In this document: piece by piece, positions 34,654 to 43,710 of the stretch
Numbering within the stretch: the stretch's first letter is position 1
Layout of the letters: each line of letters begins with the position of its first letter
NCBI GenBank assembly: GCA_903838675.1
Contig: CAILZI010000193.1
Span: forward strand, 46,494-110,493
Length of the DNA stretch: 64,000 nucleotides
Direction of reading: 5' to 3'
DNA from: an uncultured Verrucomicrobiota bacterium
Lineage (GTDB): Bacteria; Verrucomicrobiota; Verrucomicrobiia; Verrucomicrobiales; Verrucomicrobiaceae
Position numbers and translations under genes: made by a program
The notes under the pieces: generated by a model
Seen by the model: the letters and a program-made list of their open reading frames with translations, nothing else
Told to the model about the DNA's origin: nothing
Database searches by the model: none

Positions 34654-35178
34654 TCAGTTGAGATGCAGCAGGCGTTTCCACCAGGGCAGCGGCGCGGGCA
34701 TGATCCCACCAGCAATCATCTTACCGCCCTTGCCCTCTTCATACCTTTCAGAGTGCGTTTGGGATGAACTCTCCGGCTCCACCTTGACCTTGCCCAGCCT
34801 CACGCTGCCATCGGCTGACTTGTGCAAATCCCGAACAATGGGGTCATTGTCACGCGGTATCGGCACCGAACGGCAGGACGACAGCATGGGAATGAAGGCC
34901 GTCACCACTGCCAGCCCGGCGCGCAGCGGAAGAGTAAAACGCTGCCACCATCGCCAGAGCCCCATCTGCACGGGACGCGACTCACTCTCATCATATGCCA
35001 CACAAACCCGTCCCTCTGCCTTGGCAAACAGACTGTGCTGCTCTTGCGCCGTCATGGCAGACAGATTGTGAACATGCAGTTGGCAGTGCTCGCAGTAGCG
35101 GCATTTGCCATCCCCCTTCATTTGGTTCCATTCCTTCGGACAAGGACTCTCAATGGCAGGAACAATAAGTCGGCTCAT
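34654..35178 (-). CDS. Cys-motif protein with one membrane segment
   Basis: About 174 residues (an upstream ATG at 35199 would add seven). The N-terminus has a metal-site-like cysteine pattern: SPCPKEWNQM, then RYCEHCQLHVHNLSAMT. This C...W..M...CxxC...NLSxMT layout recurs in short proteins of several environmental phyla; the function is not established, as far as I know. A hydrophobic stretch (RAGLAVVTAFIPMLSSC) comes next, then a disordered charged tail. The site would sit in the cytoplasm, with a tail across the membrane. The stop is 18 bp from the isomerase-like gene start, so they may be one transcript. Confidence 0.65.
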   Translation of the reverse strand: MSRLIVPAIESPCPKEWNQMKGDGKCRYCEHCQLHVHNLSAMTAQEQHSLFAKAEGRVCVAYDESESRPVQMGLWRWWQRFTLPLRAGLAVVTAFIPMLSSCRSVPIPRDNDPIVRDLHKSADGSVRLGKVKVEPESSSQTHSERYEEGKGGKMIAGGIMPAPLPWWKRLLHLN

Positions 35179-35298
35179 GATGGGCTGTTTGAATGCCATG
35201 TACCATGCCAGCAGAGGGTGCGAGCTGTCGAGACTAAAAATGTGGAGCGCATTTCAACTCAGCTCGGGCGACTCCTCAATCAACCCTTCACCCGCATA

Positions 35299-35856
35299 TC
35301 ACTTCTTCGCACGCTTCAAACACGTCGGCTCCGACCAGTTCCAAAACTGCGGCTCCAGCAGCTTAGCATAGTTGGCGGGGGTGGAGTCGATGTGGCTGTG
35401 GGCGCCGTCTTTGTCGGGCTTGACGGTGCCTTGGAGCTTTCCGGATTTGATGGCTGCGGCGACGCTGTCGTGATCGATGCTCCAGGTGTAAAGCACACCG
35501 TTATCGGCTTCGCGCATCATGAAGAGCGTGGCGCCGGGCTTCTTGGCATCACGTTCATGAGCGACGGCAAAGACGAGCTTGATCTTGGCATCGGCTGAGG
35601 CCCGGCGAATTTGGAACTCGATGGGCTTGGCGTCTTTTTTAGCGGGTTCGGTCAGCACGAGCAGTCCCTGTGCGGCATTGGTAACGGTGAACTGCACCGC
35701 ATCATCGTCATCCACCGGCATCCATGTGCCGTTCCAGTCAGCCACCTTGAGGGCGGCGGGCTTAAGGCCGAAGTCCTCGTTGACCGTGGTTTCTGGGCAG
35801 GAAGTAAGAATGCAGGCGAACAAGGCAGCGCCAAGTCCACGAAGCAGTGCATTCAT
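35299..35856 (-). CDS. Lipoprotein downstream of the tandem pseudokinase
   Basis: A 185-residue predicted lipoprotein; the lipobox is LTSC at about residue 20 after a hydrophobic signal. The mature part is beta-rich with DWNGTWMPVDDDDAVQFTVT, which has the look of a small lipocalin-like or DUF domain, and ends LEPQFWNWSEPTCLKRAKK. I do not recognise a family. The start ATG overlaps the stop of the pseudokinase gene (35853-35856), so it is translationally coupled and probably part of the same envelope complex. The two C-terminal Trp residues and Cys may matter for a binding site; this is inference. Confidence 0.72.
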   Translation of the reverse strand: MNALLRGLGAALFACILTSCPETTVNEDFGLKPAALKVADWNGTWMPVDDDDAVQFTVTNAAQGLLVLTEPAKKDAKPIEFQIRRASADAKIKLVFAVAHERDAKKPGATLFMMREADNGVLYTWSIDHDSVAAAIKSGKLQGTVKPDKDGAHSHIDSTPANYAKLLEPQFWNWSEPTCLKRAKK

Positions 35857-38159
35857 GGCCGTGGCGGGGTGGGAGGAGTGCCTGCGGGAAGATTGTTGCG
35901 CAACTGGCCTGTGGCTCCGGGTGGCAGTGTAAGGGAAAGGCCGCTGCCACGTGTATCACTGCTGTCCGGCGGAGCAGTGACCACCGGCGCGGGAGGGGCC
36001 ACTGGGATGGCCTTGGGCACCTCGGGTTCCACGGCCACTGCTTTAGGCGCTGTCACAGGTGAAGGCACGGGCTTGGTCGGTACGGCAGCGGTGGCAGGCT
36101 GGTGCGGGACTTCGACCTCCACAGGTGCGGGGTGGTGCCGTTTCTGCCAGAGGGCGGAGCCAGAGAGGTGGGCGCACATGGCACCGATGAGCATGGAACC
36201 ACTGAGAAACACGGCCGCTTTCAGCCAGATGGGAACATCCTCACGCGGGATGAGATGCCCAGGCAGGGTTGGAGGCGCACTGGCGGCGGCTAGGGCCCAA
36301 TCAGGTGCGTCCGGAGGTGAGGGCTCGCTGCCACCGTTGCGGAAGAGCAGTTCGGCGAAGCCGATGGTGGGCTCGTCCCCACGGGCCGCTCCCCCAGAGG
36401 TGAGTGCGACCGGTGAGGAGCGGGAGGAGTCCGAGCCCAGAGGGACTGAGATTTCACGCTTCACGGGTGCTTTGGTGACGGGAACCGTCTTGGGACGCTG
36501 CTGCAAGCCAAGATCCACCGCAGCTTCCGTGCCGCCTGCACGTGCGGGCTCGTTCGGTTTGACGAGGTCGTAATGCTGAATGATGCGCGCATAGCGGGCG
36601 AGGAAGTCACTGCGTTGCGCGGGCTTCGCCTCGGCCACCTTGGCGATTTCGTCATCGAGAAGTCGCGCCACGGTTTCGCGCTCGCGTGCCCCGCCTAGGG
36701 GTTCGGCGTAAATGCCGAGAGGCGGCTCAAAACCCAAAAGAAATTTGCACAAGGCCGCGAGCCAGCCGCCATGCCATGAGGTATTGATGCTGCTTCCGCG
36801 CAGGGGTGGCAGCAGCACCGCGGGATCTGTGCCGCGTCCGGACATGGAGGCGAGCGTGGGATGCGCACGCACAATGATGTTGAAGGCGGGCCATTCATTG
36901 AGCTTGGAGACGAGCAGCTTGGTGCTGCGCGAGTCCTCGCGGGCAAATCCGGTGAGAAGAAAAATATCCTCCAGCCGCAGCTTGCTGGCAGGCAGCGTGG
37001 ATTTGTCCAGCTGCGTGAGCGCAGTATCGAGCCCGGCGAGCACGAGGTAGGCCTCCTGCACTTCCAGGCAGTGGCGCTCCCGCATGAGTTCGGCGAGGCT
37101 GATGCCCTCGGCAATTTCTTCAGCAAGGCAGGTGATGTCCTCGGACTCATTGACGAGTGCGAGGGTGATGAGGCTGGAATTGTCGCGCTGTTTGGTGATT
37201 TTATAGGCGGCTTCATCGGCCTCCTTCACGCGCACATGGGCGATGCGCGCTGGCGGCACCTGCTCGATCAGCACGGGGCGGCCTGTCTTGGTGAGCGTGC
37301 CGCGCATGCTGTAGGGATTGGCCATGTCGAGGCGCTGACTCTGAATGCGCACGAGATTGACCAGGCCGCGTGCCACCTCCTGGTAGCCGGCCAGCAGCGG
37401 GGCGAGCAGGGCTCGCGGTTTCTGCGCGGTGGGAATTTCCCCGGAGAGCTGCTCGGGCGCGAGCTTTTGCAGGCTGGCGCGTAGCTCGCGCATGGCGGCG
37501 ATGACACCGACACCCGCGCTGGAGAGGCAGGCTCCAAGAAGTTCGGCAAAATCCGCAACCGCAAGGGTGTGGTCTGGCAGCGTGCCGCCCTGCTCCACGA
37601 GGAAGGTGCGGAGAAATTTGGCCTGCTTTTCAAAGCTGGTCTTCAGCGCACGCTTTTTGCCCGCGCTGATGTCCAGCACGCGGAAGTCGGCCGCAAGCAC
37701 CTGTACGGCCTGGGGCGCGGTCTGCACAATGCGCAGGCTGTCGAGTGGCGACTCGGAAAGAAACTCGCCGCGCTCACACAAGGCCACGGCCGTCTCCAGC
37801 GCACGGGCGGCGATCATGATGGCGAGCCAGCCGGGAATGTCCTGCAGCCGGGCCAGGTAGGGCCGCAGGGCCTCACCATCCACGTTGCTGGTGATGTAAA
37901 AGGGATTCCCCTCGTCCTCGCCAAATTCAATCATGCGCGCGAGCGCGGGGTGGCCTCGCTTTTGCAGGGCCTTGCAGGATTCCTCAAATGCAGCGCGGTT
38001 CGCCAGGGGCTCCAGCAGCACATGGCAATGAACGTATTCCAACCGCTGCAGGTCAAAGGCCAGCACCGCCACCTGCTCGGAATTACGAACCAGCTCGACG
38101 TTGTTGCCGTCGGCGTCCTGAACGATTTGATAATGTCTGAATAGAGTTGGCTCCGACAT
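35853..38159 (-). CDS. Tandem pseudokinase with membrane anchor
   Basis: A 768-residue protein. Two regions, about 1-250 and 275-540, each resemble a kinase N-lobe plus C-lobe with no catalytic motifs left. In the first, GHPALARMIEFGEDEGNPFY is the usual helix C to beta-5 sequence, and the catalytic loop position reads SPLDSLRIVQ. In the second, LAEEIAEGISLAELMRERHC is followed by EAYLVLAGLDTALTQL and LRLEDIFLLTGF in place of HRD and DFG. A Ser/Pro-rich linker leads to one membrane helix (about 643-665) and a Pro/Val-rich extracytoplasmic tail (about 665-768). The double degenerate fold suggests a scaffold or sensor. It lies between a degenerate M48-like gene upstream and a lipoprotein gene downstream, the latter overlapping by 4 bp. 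Assignment is from motif pattern only. Confidence 0.68.
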   Translation of the reverse strand: MSEPTLFRHYQIVQDADGNNVELVRNSEQVAVLAFDLQRLEYVHCHVLLEPLANRAAFEESCKALQKRGHPALARMIEFGEDEGNPFYITSNVDGEALRPYLARLQDIPGWLAIMIAARALETAVALCERGEFLSESPLDSLRIVQTAPQAVQVLAADFRVLDISAGKKRALKTSFEKQAKFLRTFLVEQGGTLPDHTLAVADFAELLGACLSSAGVGVIAAMRELRASLQKLAPEQLSGEIPTAQKPRALLAPLLAGYQEVARGLVNLVRIQSQRLDMANPYSMRGTLTKTGRPVLIEQVPPARIAHVRVKEADEAAYKITKQRDNSSLITLALVNESEDITCLAEEIAEGISLAELMRERHCLEVQEAYLVLAGLDTALTQLDKSTLPASKLRLEDIFLLTGFAREDSRSTKLLVSKLNEWPAFNIIVRAHPTLASMSGRGTDPAVLLPPLRGSSINTSWHGGWLAALCKFLLGFEPPLGIYAEPLGGARERETVARLLDDEIAKVAEAKPAQRSDFLARYARIIQHYDLVKPNEPARAGGTEAAVDLGLQQRPKTVPVTKAPVKREISVPLGSDSSRSSPVALTSGGAARGDEPTIGFAELLFRNGGSEPSPPDAPDWALAAASAPPTLPGHLIPREDVPIWLKAAVFLSGSMLIGAMCAHLSGSALWQKRHHPAPVEVEVPHQPATAAVPTKPVPSPVTAPKAVAVEPEVPKAIPVAPPAPVVTAPPDSSDTRGSGLSLTLPPGATGQLRNNLPAGTPPTPPRP

Positions 38160-38257
38160 GGGGGCGCTGTGTGGGGGAGGGATGCTAGACTATCCTGCCA
38201 TGCGGCAGATGTTCAAGCCAGCGTTTCCTACGGTGGTAAAGTGATTTCGTCGCCTCC

Positions 38258-40600
38258 TTACGTTGGCGGCTTCCATGCTGCGATGGCATCGGGTGACCGG
38301 GATTTCATGCCAAGACGCTGCGTGGTGAACTCATCAGGCAGGAGAATCTCAGTGGCTGAGCCGTGATTGTTCGCCCCCAGGAAGTGTGCCTCTGTACGTT
38401 CGGCAGATTCCGCCAGCCATGCGAAGGCGCGATGGTAGTGGCTCAGAAAGGTTGTCACGTAGGGAGCGATGCATTCGGAGGCCCGCGAAGCCATTTGCAT
38501 GCCGATGCCGCGCATGCTGGCAGCATCCACCAGCGTCATCGAGACCCCCGGCATTTCCGGCAGTGGCGCAGGCATGAGGTGATGGTTAAGTGTGACAATC
38601 TTGCCATCATCGGTGAAGGGAAACGGTGCGCCATCCATCGTGGCCATGATCTGGCGCAGGAGATTGAGCATCTTTGGCACCACGGACTGCAGCGCGGTGA
38701 GAAATGCGCTGGGGTCATCCACATTGGCAAACTTCGCGTTGAGGGTCTGAAAGGCAAAAAAGGTGGTGAGCAGCTCACGAAAAGACGGCAGCGCTCCGCT
38801 CATGGCTTCATAGATCGTGACCCAGGAGGTGAGATCTCGACGACGCATTCGCAGCCACTCGCTGAGGTCTGCGGGCTCGCTCCACCAAAGCATGCCGAGC
38901 GCAGCGGCAAAGCGGCGCTCCAGCACGCGCTCGCGTTCCTGCAGCGGGCCTTCCATGTGCTCCATGACCATGCGCTGGCAGTAGGCTTCGTCACGAAGGG
39001 AGCCTGGGCTTGAGTCTCGAGTGCCAAACTGCATGCGCGAAACGGTGAATCCAGCAATGCTTAGCGTGGCTGCGGCTTCGAGGTCACGCCGGCGCTGCCA
39101 GGCCTGATTCCACTCCTGCAGGGCCACCTTGAACTGCGGCCCCCAGGCGATGATTTCCTCCCGCACGCGCTGGATTTCGAGCTGCAGTTCCGGCAGTGCT
39201 GTAGAACTGGTGGGCGTACTTCCCAGGCCACACATGGCACGCTCCGGGTGCGCGAGCCCGCCAAAATACCGACGAATAACAAGCAGTGTCTCCTCCTCGC
39301 TCCGGTCTTGATGGATGACCTCCTCATCCGCCACGATGCGGTGCTCGTGCAGATTTAAGCGCAGCCCGTGCTGGTAGTAAAAGCAGCTGACCTGGCGTGA
39401 GAGGTCAATAAACTGACGTAGAAGCGAGGCCGCTGGCTGCAAATGGGACAGATGGGCCACAATGGCCGCGCCTTTTGCGGGTTCTTCTGCGCCCTTCACA
39501 TTTTCTCCTGCGGCTTTCACTCCAGTGCTGGCATCAGCCGCCTCCGCGCGGGCGGATGCACGGTCTTTTGCCTCCGCGGCGACGTGGCGCGCCATGAGCA
39601 GTGAGAGATTTTCCGGCAGGCGGTGCTGAATAATACCTTGCTGGATCTCCTTCTGCGCCATTTCCCACGCGCCACTGAGCAGGGCCAGCTTGTGCTGCAT
39701 GCGCCGGTACATGTCCGCCCCGATGACATTCGTGCCGCAGCGCGCCGCTGAGCGCCGGATGAGCCAGAGCGTGAACGCGCTGACCAGCCGGGCAGCGAGA
39801 GCAAAGACCATGAAAGGAATTTTGGCCGCCCACATCCAGCCGCGCATGAACCTGCGGACCAGATGGTGCCACTCATCCTCGCGCTGCGGTGCCACATTCA
39901 CGTAGATCTCCCAGGGGTTGCGCTCCAGCGCGGCGCGGAAGAACCAGGCGTTGATCTCACGCAAGGCGTGCACAAATATCGTCCCAATGCCGCCAGCATT
40001 GGGGCTGAGCTCACCAGCAAGCAGTCCGCCAAGCTCGCGCGAAGTGATGACGGACACCACCGGCAGGCCGATGTGCAGCACCGTCTGTCCGCTGAGGATG
40101 CCAGTCAGACCGCTCAGCATGGTGCTGCGCACGGAGACCGTGGAATCCAGCCACACCTGCGCCGGTGGCTGCGCACGGAGATGCCAGGAAAGCAGGTGGA
40201 TGATTTCAAAAAGCTGCGGTTGCGTGGCCGCACTGACCTGCACGGCCACCGACGCACGCTTTGGCCCTGGGAGCAGGGGCCGGAGCATGAACACCCAGGT
40301 GACCCCCATGAACAGGAACTTCATCAGCACCGGAACCATTCGCCACTGCAAAAGCCCCGCCCACTCCTTGTAACCCGTGATGAGCCAGAACTCCCTGCCC
40401 ATCCATAGCAGCAACCCCAGCAGCAGCAGCAGGTAACAGAGCTGCAGGGCCAGCGTGCAGGTGGCTGACACCACCAAGCACCCAAAATGCAATGGCCCGC
40501 GCCACGGTGCGATGCGCACTGGCTTGTCGGGCAGTTGCTGGGAGACTGGGGGGGCAGGCATGAAAAATCCGAAGCGCCTGATAGCGGCACCGAGTCTCAT
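38258..40600 (-). CDS. M48-like membrane protein lacking the zinc motif
   Basis: A 780-residue protein with a soluble start and two strong N-terminal helices (about 45-67 and 90-110). The next region resembles M48 metalloproteases (HtpX/STE24): TMLSGLTGILSGQTVLHIGL, then ITSRELGGLLAGELSPNAGG. Where active members have HExxH, here it reads GELSP (about 196-200), so both zinc His are lost; the Glu is kept. A further membrane pair follows, and the position of the third ligand reads NVIGADMYRRMQ. The remaining 400 residues are helical and charged. It is therefore a likely pseudoprotease. It precedes the tandem pseudokinase by 98 bp on the same strand and is divergent from the sulfatase. Confidence 0.68.
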   Translation of the reverse strand: MRLGAAIRRFGFFMPAPPVSQQLPDKPVRIAPWRGPLHFGCLVVSATCTLALQLCYLLLLLGLLLWMGREFWLITGYKEWAGLLQWRMVPVLMKFLFMGVTWVFMLRPLLPGPKRASVAVQVSAATQPQLFEIIHLLSWHLRAQPPAQVWLDSTVSVRSTMLSGLTGILSGQTVLHIGLPVVSVITSRELGGLLAGELSPNAGGIGTIFVHALREINAWFFRAALERNPWEIYVNVAPQREDEWHHLVRRFMRGWMWAAKIPFMVFALAARLVSAFTLWLIRRSAARCGTNVIGADMYRRMQHKLALLSGAWEMAQKEIQQGIIQHRLPENLSLLMARHVAAEAKDRASARAEAADASTGVKAAGENVKGAEEPAKGAAIVAHLSHLQPAASLLRQFIDLSRQVSCFYYQHGLRLNLHEHRIVADEEVIHQDRSEEETLLVIRRYFGGLAHPERAMCGLGSTPTSSTALPELQLEIQRVREEIIAWGPQFKVALQEWNQAWQRRRDLEAAATLSIAGFTVSRMQFGTRDSSPGSLRDEAYCQRMVMEHMEGPLQERERVLERRFAAALGMLWWSEPADLSEWLRMRRRDLTSWVTIYEAMSGALPSFRELLTTFFAFQTLNAKFANVDDPSAFLTALQSVVPKMLNLLRQIMATMDGAPFPFTDDGKIVTLNHHLMPAPLPEMPGVSMTLVDAASMRGIGMQMASRASECIAPYVTTFLSHYHRAFAWLAESAERTEAHFLGANNHGSATEILLPDEFTTQRLGMKSRSPDAIAAWKPPT

Positions 40601-40705
40601 AATTAACCCCGTTTAATATGGCAATTCTAGTTAATTATTGGTATTTAGGGGTGCTTTAGCAGCGTCCTAAGGACAGGTTCACTGATCATGGATCGTTTTC
40701 CTCCC
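40601..40705. promoter_or_regulatory. AT-rich divergent intergenic region
   Basis: About 105 bp between the start of the leftward M48-like gene and the rightward sulfatase. The stretch 40,605-40,660 is much more AT-rich than its surroundings (TTTAATATGG, GTTAATTATTGG) and probably contains both promoters. I cannot fix -35/-10 boxes. Confidence 0.35.
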
Positions 40706-42118
40706 ATGAAGCCCCTCTGTTTGCTCGCCTTTGGGCTTGTTTTCCTGGCATCTGCCTACGCAGCACCTCGCCCTCCCAACCTCATCTTCATCCTCACCGA
40801 CAATCAAGGTGCTTGGACGCTGGGCTGCTACGGGAACCCAGACATCCGCACGCCGCACATCGACCGCCTCGCAGCCGAAGGCATGCGCTTCACACATGCA
40901 CTGAGCAGCAACCCCGTTTGCTCGCCCACTCGTGCCACTTTTCTTACCGGGCTGATCCCCTCCCAACACGGCCTGCATTCCTTTCTCGATCCCAAGTACA
41001 TGATGGGGCCGGAGGCCTGCAACACGCTTCAGGAGTTTACCTCCTTGGGTGAGGTCCTGCGAACAGCCGGCTACATTTGCGGGCTGAGCGGCAAATGGCA
41101 TCTGGGCGCAAACATGACGCCCAGCGAGGGCTTCACCACCTGGACCACCAAACCCGACGGCGGCACATTGGAGTTCTACGACCAGAAGGTCATCGAGAAT
41201 GGCCAGCTCCGCGTGGAGCCCGGCTACACCACGGACTTCTGGACACACAAGGGCGTGGAATTCATCCAGGAAAACAAAGACCGGCCCTTCTTCCTCTTCC
41301 TCGCCTACAACGGACCTTACTCTCTCGGCAGGCTGATGCTCAATGAGTCCAAAAACCGCCATGCCGCCTACTACGCCGACAAGCCCCTGCACTCCTTTCC
41401 ACGCGATGCGATGCACCCTTGGCAGCATGACAACAAATCATTTCACAACACCGACGCCGCGCGCCGCCGCATGGCCAGCGAAGTAAGTGGTGTGGATGAT
41501 GGCGTTGGCGAAATCATGGCCGCGCTGAAGGCTAACGGCCTGGATGACAACACACTCGTGGTCTATGCCAGCGATCAGGGCTGGATGGGCGGCCAGAACG
41601 GCATGTGGGGCATGGGGGATCACTTCCGCCCGATCGGCGCGCATGAGCTGATGATGCAGATCCCGCTCATCTTTCGCCAGCCCGGCACTATCTCGCCCGC
41701 TCAAACCTGCGATGCCCTCGTGAGCAACTACGACTTCATGCCCAGTGTCCTCACTTACCTGGGCCTAAGCGACAGGATGCCGCAGCAGCCAAAGTCCCCG
41801 GGTCGCGACTTCTCCCCTGCTCTGCGCGGCCACCCCCTTCCGAACTGGGACAACACTGTCTTCTACGAAATGGAAACTACCCGCGCCATCCGCACCGCAC
41901 GCTGGAAGTACGTGGCCCGCTTTCCCTCCGGTCCCTATGAACTCTACGACATGCAGACCGACCCTCAGGAACGCTTCAACCAATTCGGTCAGCCCGGCAC
42001 GGATGAGATCAAGGCTGATCTTGCGAAGCAGCTCGATGCCTTCTTCACTCAGCATGCCGATCCGAAGTATGACATCTGGAAAGGCGGCGGCTCCAAGGCG
42101 AAGCGGCATGTGCCGTGA
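40706..42118 (+). CDS. Secreted sulfatase
   Basis: About 470 residues from the ATG at 40706 (an ATG at 40688 would add six residues), with a signal peptide (CLLAFGLVFLASAYAA). The formylglycine motif CSPTRATFLTG is present, needing the formylglycine-generating enzyme from elsewhere in the genome. Metal-site motifs differ from textbook forms: the N-terminal pair reads TDNQGAW instead of DDxG, and the C-terminal one reads ASDQGWMGGQNGMWG, with Gln where His or Asn is common. Downstream residues follow the usual sulfatase layout (SGKWHLG, the Lys-His region). It would desulfate a polysaccharide or small sulfate ester in the periplasm. It is a single gene, divergent from the pseudoenzyme operon. 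Confidence 0.9.
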   Translation: MKPLCLLAFGLVFLASAYAAPRPPNLIFILTDNQGAWTLGCYGNPDIRTPHIDRLAAEGMRFTHALSSNPVCSPTRATFLTGLIPSQHGLHSFLDPKYMMGPEACNTLQEFTSLGEVLRTAGYICGLSGKWHLGANMTPSEGFTTWTTKPDGGTLEFYDQKVIENGQLRVEPGYTTDFWTHKGVEFIQENKDRPFFLFLAYNGPYSLGRLMLNESKNRHAAYYADKPLHSFPRDAMHPWQHDNKSFHNTDAARRRMASEVSGVDDGVGEIMAALKANGLDDNTLVVYASDQGWMGGQNGMWGMGDHFRPIGAHELMMQIPLIFRQPGTISPAQTCDALVSNYDFMPSVLTYLGLSDRMPQQPKSPGRDFSPALRGHPLPNWDNTVFYEMETTRAIRTARWKYVARFPSGPYELYDMQTDPQERFNQFGQPGTDEIKADLAKQLDAFFTQHADPKYDIWKGGGSKAKRHVP

Positions 42119-42515
42119 GTTGATGCATCTACTGAAAGGAATAAAAGCGGACACTGCAGAACAACGTTTTGCACCTGTCCAACCACGAGGGATGCATCAC
42201 AGCTTTTTCAATTTTTCACGATTGGCCAAGAAGAATAAATCGCATGTAATCGGCAGCTGTGACACCTGACTGGAACATAAGGTTTGAGATTGTTTTATGC
42301 AGTTTTAACAGGGCGTTTTTTCTTGTTAACATGAGCGTGTTTTTATAAGCCCGATTATTCAACTTCCTGCGAATCATGGGTGTCGGATATTGCAGCGCTT
42401 CAATCATGATTTGCAGCGCTTGAACCATTCAAACCAGCTTCAGTGGCAGGAGTGTCAGCTCAAGTGTCGGGGCACCTTGTCAATGGGGCATCCAACCCCG
42501 GAAAGACATCCTATT
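42119..42515 (+). promoter_or_regulatory. AT-rich leader of the PRC-barrel gene with twin repeats
   Basis: About 400 bp without a gene, AT-rich between 42,190 and 42,370. Two identical 11-mers, TTGCAGCGCTT, start at 42390 and 42411, a 21-bp period equal to two helical turns. Together with the AT-rich tract this looks like a regulated promoter with a paired operator. An in-frame start at 42390 would read through the repeats and is not favoured. Confidence 0.4.
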
Positions 42516-43529
42516 ATGAAACTGCAATCCATGCATCTCATCAGCAGCGTCCTGATTGTGACCTGCTCACTCCCCCAGGCCATGGGTGCTCCCACGGCTG
42601 GTCAGACCCTGGCCCCTATCGTTATCCATGGCAAATCGCCGTCTGTGCCCAAACTCACGGGCGAGATTGACACCCCCAAGCGGCTCTTCACCGAGCTCAT
42701 CGGCATGCAGGTGTTCAACTTCCAAAACGAAAAGCTCGGCAGAATCCACGCAATCACTGTGGACCTGCACAGTTCCCGCCTCGTGGAAGTCCTCATCTCC
42801 TCACAGAGCGGCCTGATGGGGCTGCATCAAACGATCACACCCGCACCTCCGACCGCAGTCAAAGTGGATACGAACCGGGAGAACGCCTACTTGAACGTGA
42901 GCAAGGCCCGCTTTGCTGCCGCCCCCAAACTGACCAGGCTTAACCCAGCCTTCTATTCCCAGACGGACCGTGCCGCAGCCAGCAGCCGGTATTTTGGTGT
43001 GGCTCCCTGGTATCAGCCTTCAGGACTGGGCTATGTCGAAACATCAGATAACATCGAACTGCTGCAGATCAAAAATCCTCAAGGAAAGTATCTCGGCAAA
43101 GTGGGGCGGATCTTCATGGATCTGCCCACCGGACGAATTCGCCAGTTCGTGGATGACACCGAGTCCATGGATGGCAACGGCAACCACATCCTGCCGCAAG
43201 GATCGCTCACCTACAATGCGCGGCACACTGCGCTGGTGATGAATTCAAATTTTGCGCAGATCGTCGCCAAACCGCATTTCCGCTGGGACCAAGGCACCTT
43301 TGGTGAGCAGGAGTTTGTCGAGGAGGTCGTGTCAGGCCGGAACGCTCCTGTCATCCTTGCCAATGTCAAAAGCGCGGCACCTGCAGTGCACAGCAGCAGA
43401 AAGCATTTGACCAGCCACACGACAGCAATTGCCGGCAAGCCGGCGCGAATCTCTGCTTCAACATCGAAGCAAAAGCAGAGGACGTTGGTAAACCGCACAT
43501 CAACAGCGAGTCAGGTCGCAAGTCGTTAA
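42516..43529 (+). CDS. Exported PRC-barrel-like protein
   Basis: About 337 residues from the ATG at 42516, with a signal peptide (LISSVLIVTCSLPQAMGA). Two copies of a PRC-barrel-like unit are seen: ELIGMQVFNFQNEKLGRIHA followed by VDLHSSRLVEVLIS, and LLQIKNPQGKYLGKVGRIFM followed by DLPTGRIRQFVDD. PRC-barrels are small beta-barrels found in RimM and in photosynthetic reaction centre subunit H, and exported ones often act as stress or envelope proteins. The C-terminal 80 residues are basic and low complexity (HSSRKHLTSHTTAIAG). The upstream region holds twin 11-bp repeats. It is followed by a terminator-like hairpin and is convergent with the Gln-rich membrane gene. Confidence 0.72.
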   Translation: MKLQSMHLISSVLIVTCSLPQAMGAPTAGQTLAPIVIHGKSPSVPKLTGEIDTPKRLFTELIGMQVFNFQNEKLGRIHAITVDLHSSRLVEVLISSQSGLMGLHQTITPAPPTAVKVDTNRENAYLNVSKARFAAAPKLTRLNPAFYSQTDRAAASSRYFGVAPWYQPSGLGYVETSDNIELLQIKNPQGKYLGKVGRIFMDLPTGRIRQFVDDTESMDGNGNHILPQGSLTYNARHTALVMNSNFAQIVAKPHFRWDQGTFGEQEFVEEVVSGRNAPVILANVKSAAPAVHSSRKHLTSHTTAIAGKPARISASTSKQKQRTLVNRTSTASQVASR

Positions 43530-43606
43530 TGCTGCTTTCTATCCGCGTTTTTTGAATGGCAGTCGCTCTTTGATGTGGGAAAAAGTCTGAAATCCTTGAA
43601 GACGAC

Positions 43607-43636
43607 TGGAGGGGAGGTTCTGTAACTTCCCCTCCA
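43607..43636. terminator. Hairpin between convergent genes
   Basis: A stem of 13 pairs with one G-T wobble (arms 43607-43619 and 43624-43636, core TGGAGGGGA/TCCCCTCCA) and a CTGT loop. It lies between the PRC-barrel gene and the convergent membrane gene, and may terminate both. T-tracts are short. Confidence 0.5.
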
Positions 43637-43710
43637 CTCCTTGCACCCAGTCATGGTCTCATTAAATCCAAGGATTCTATCACGGCTTCCTGCCGTTCCT
43701 CATCCCCCGC

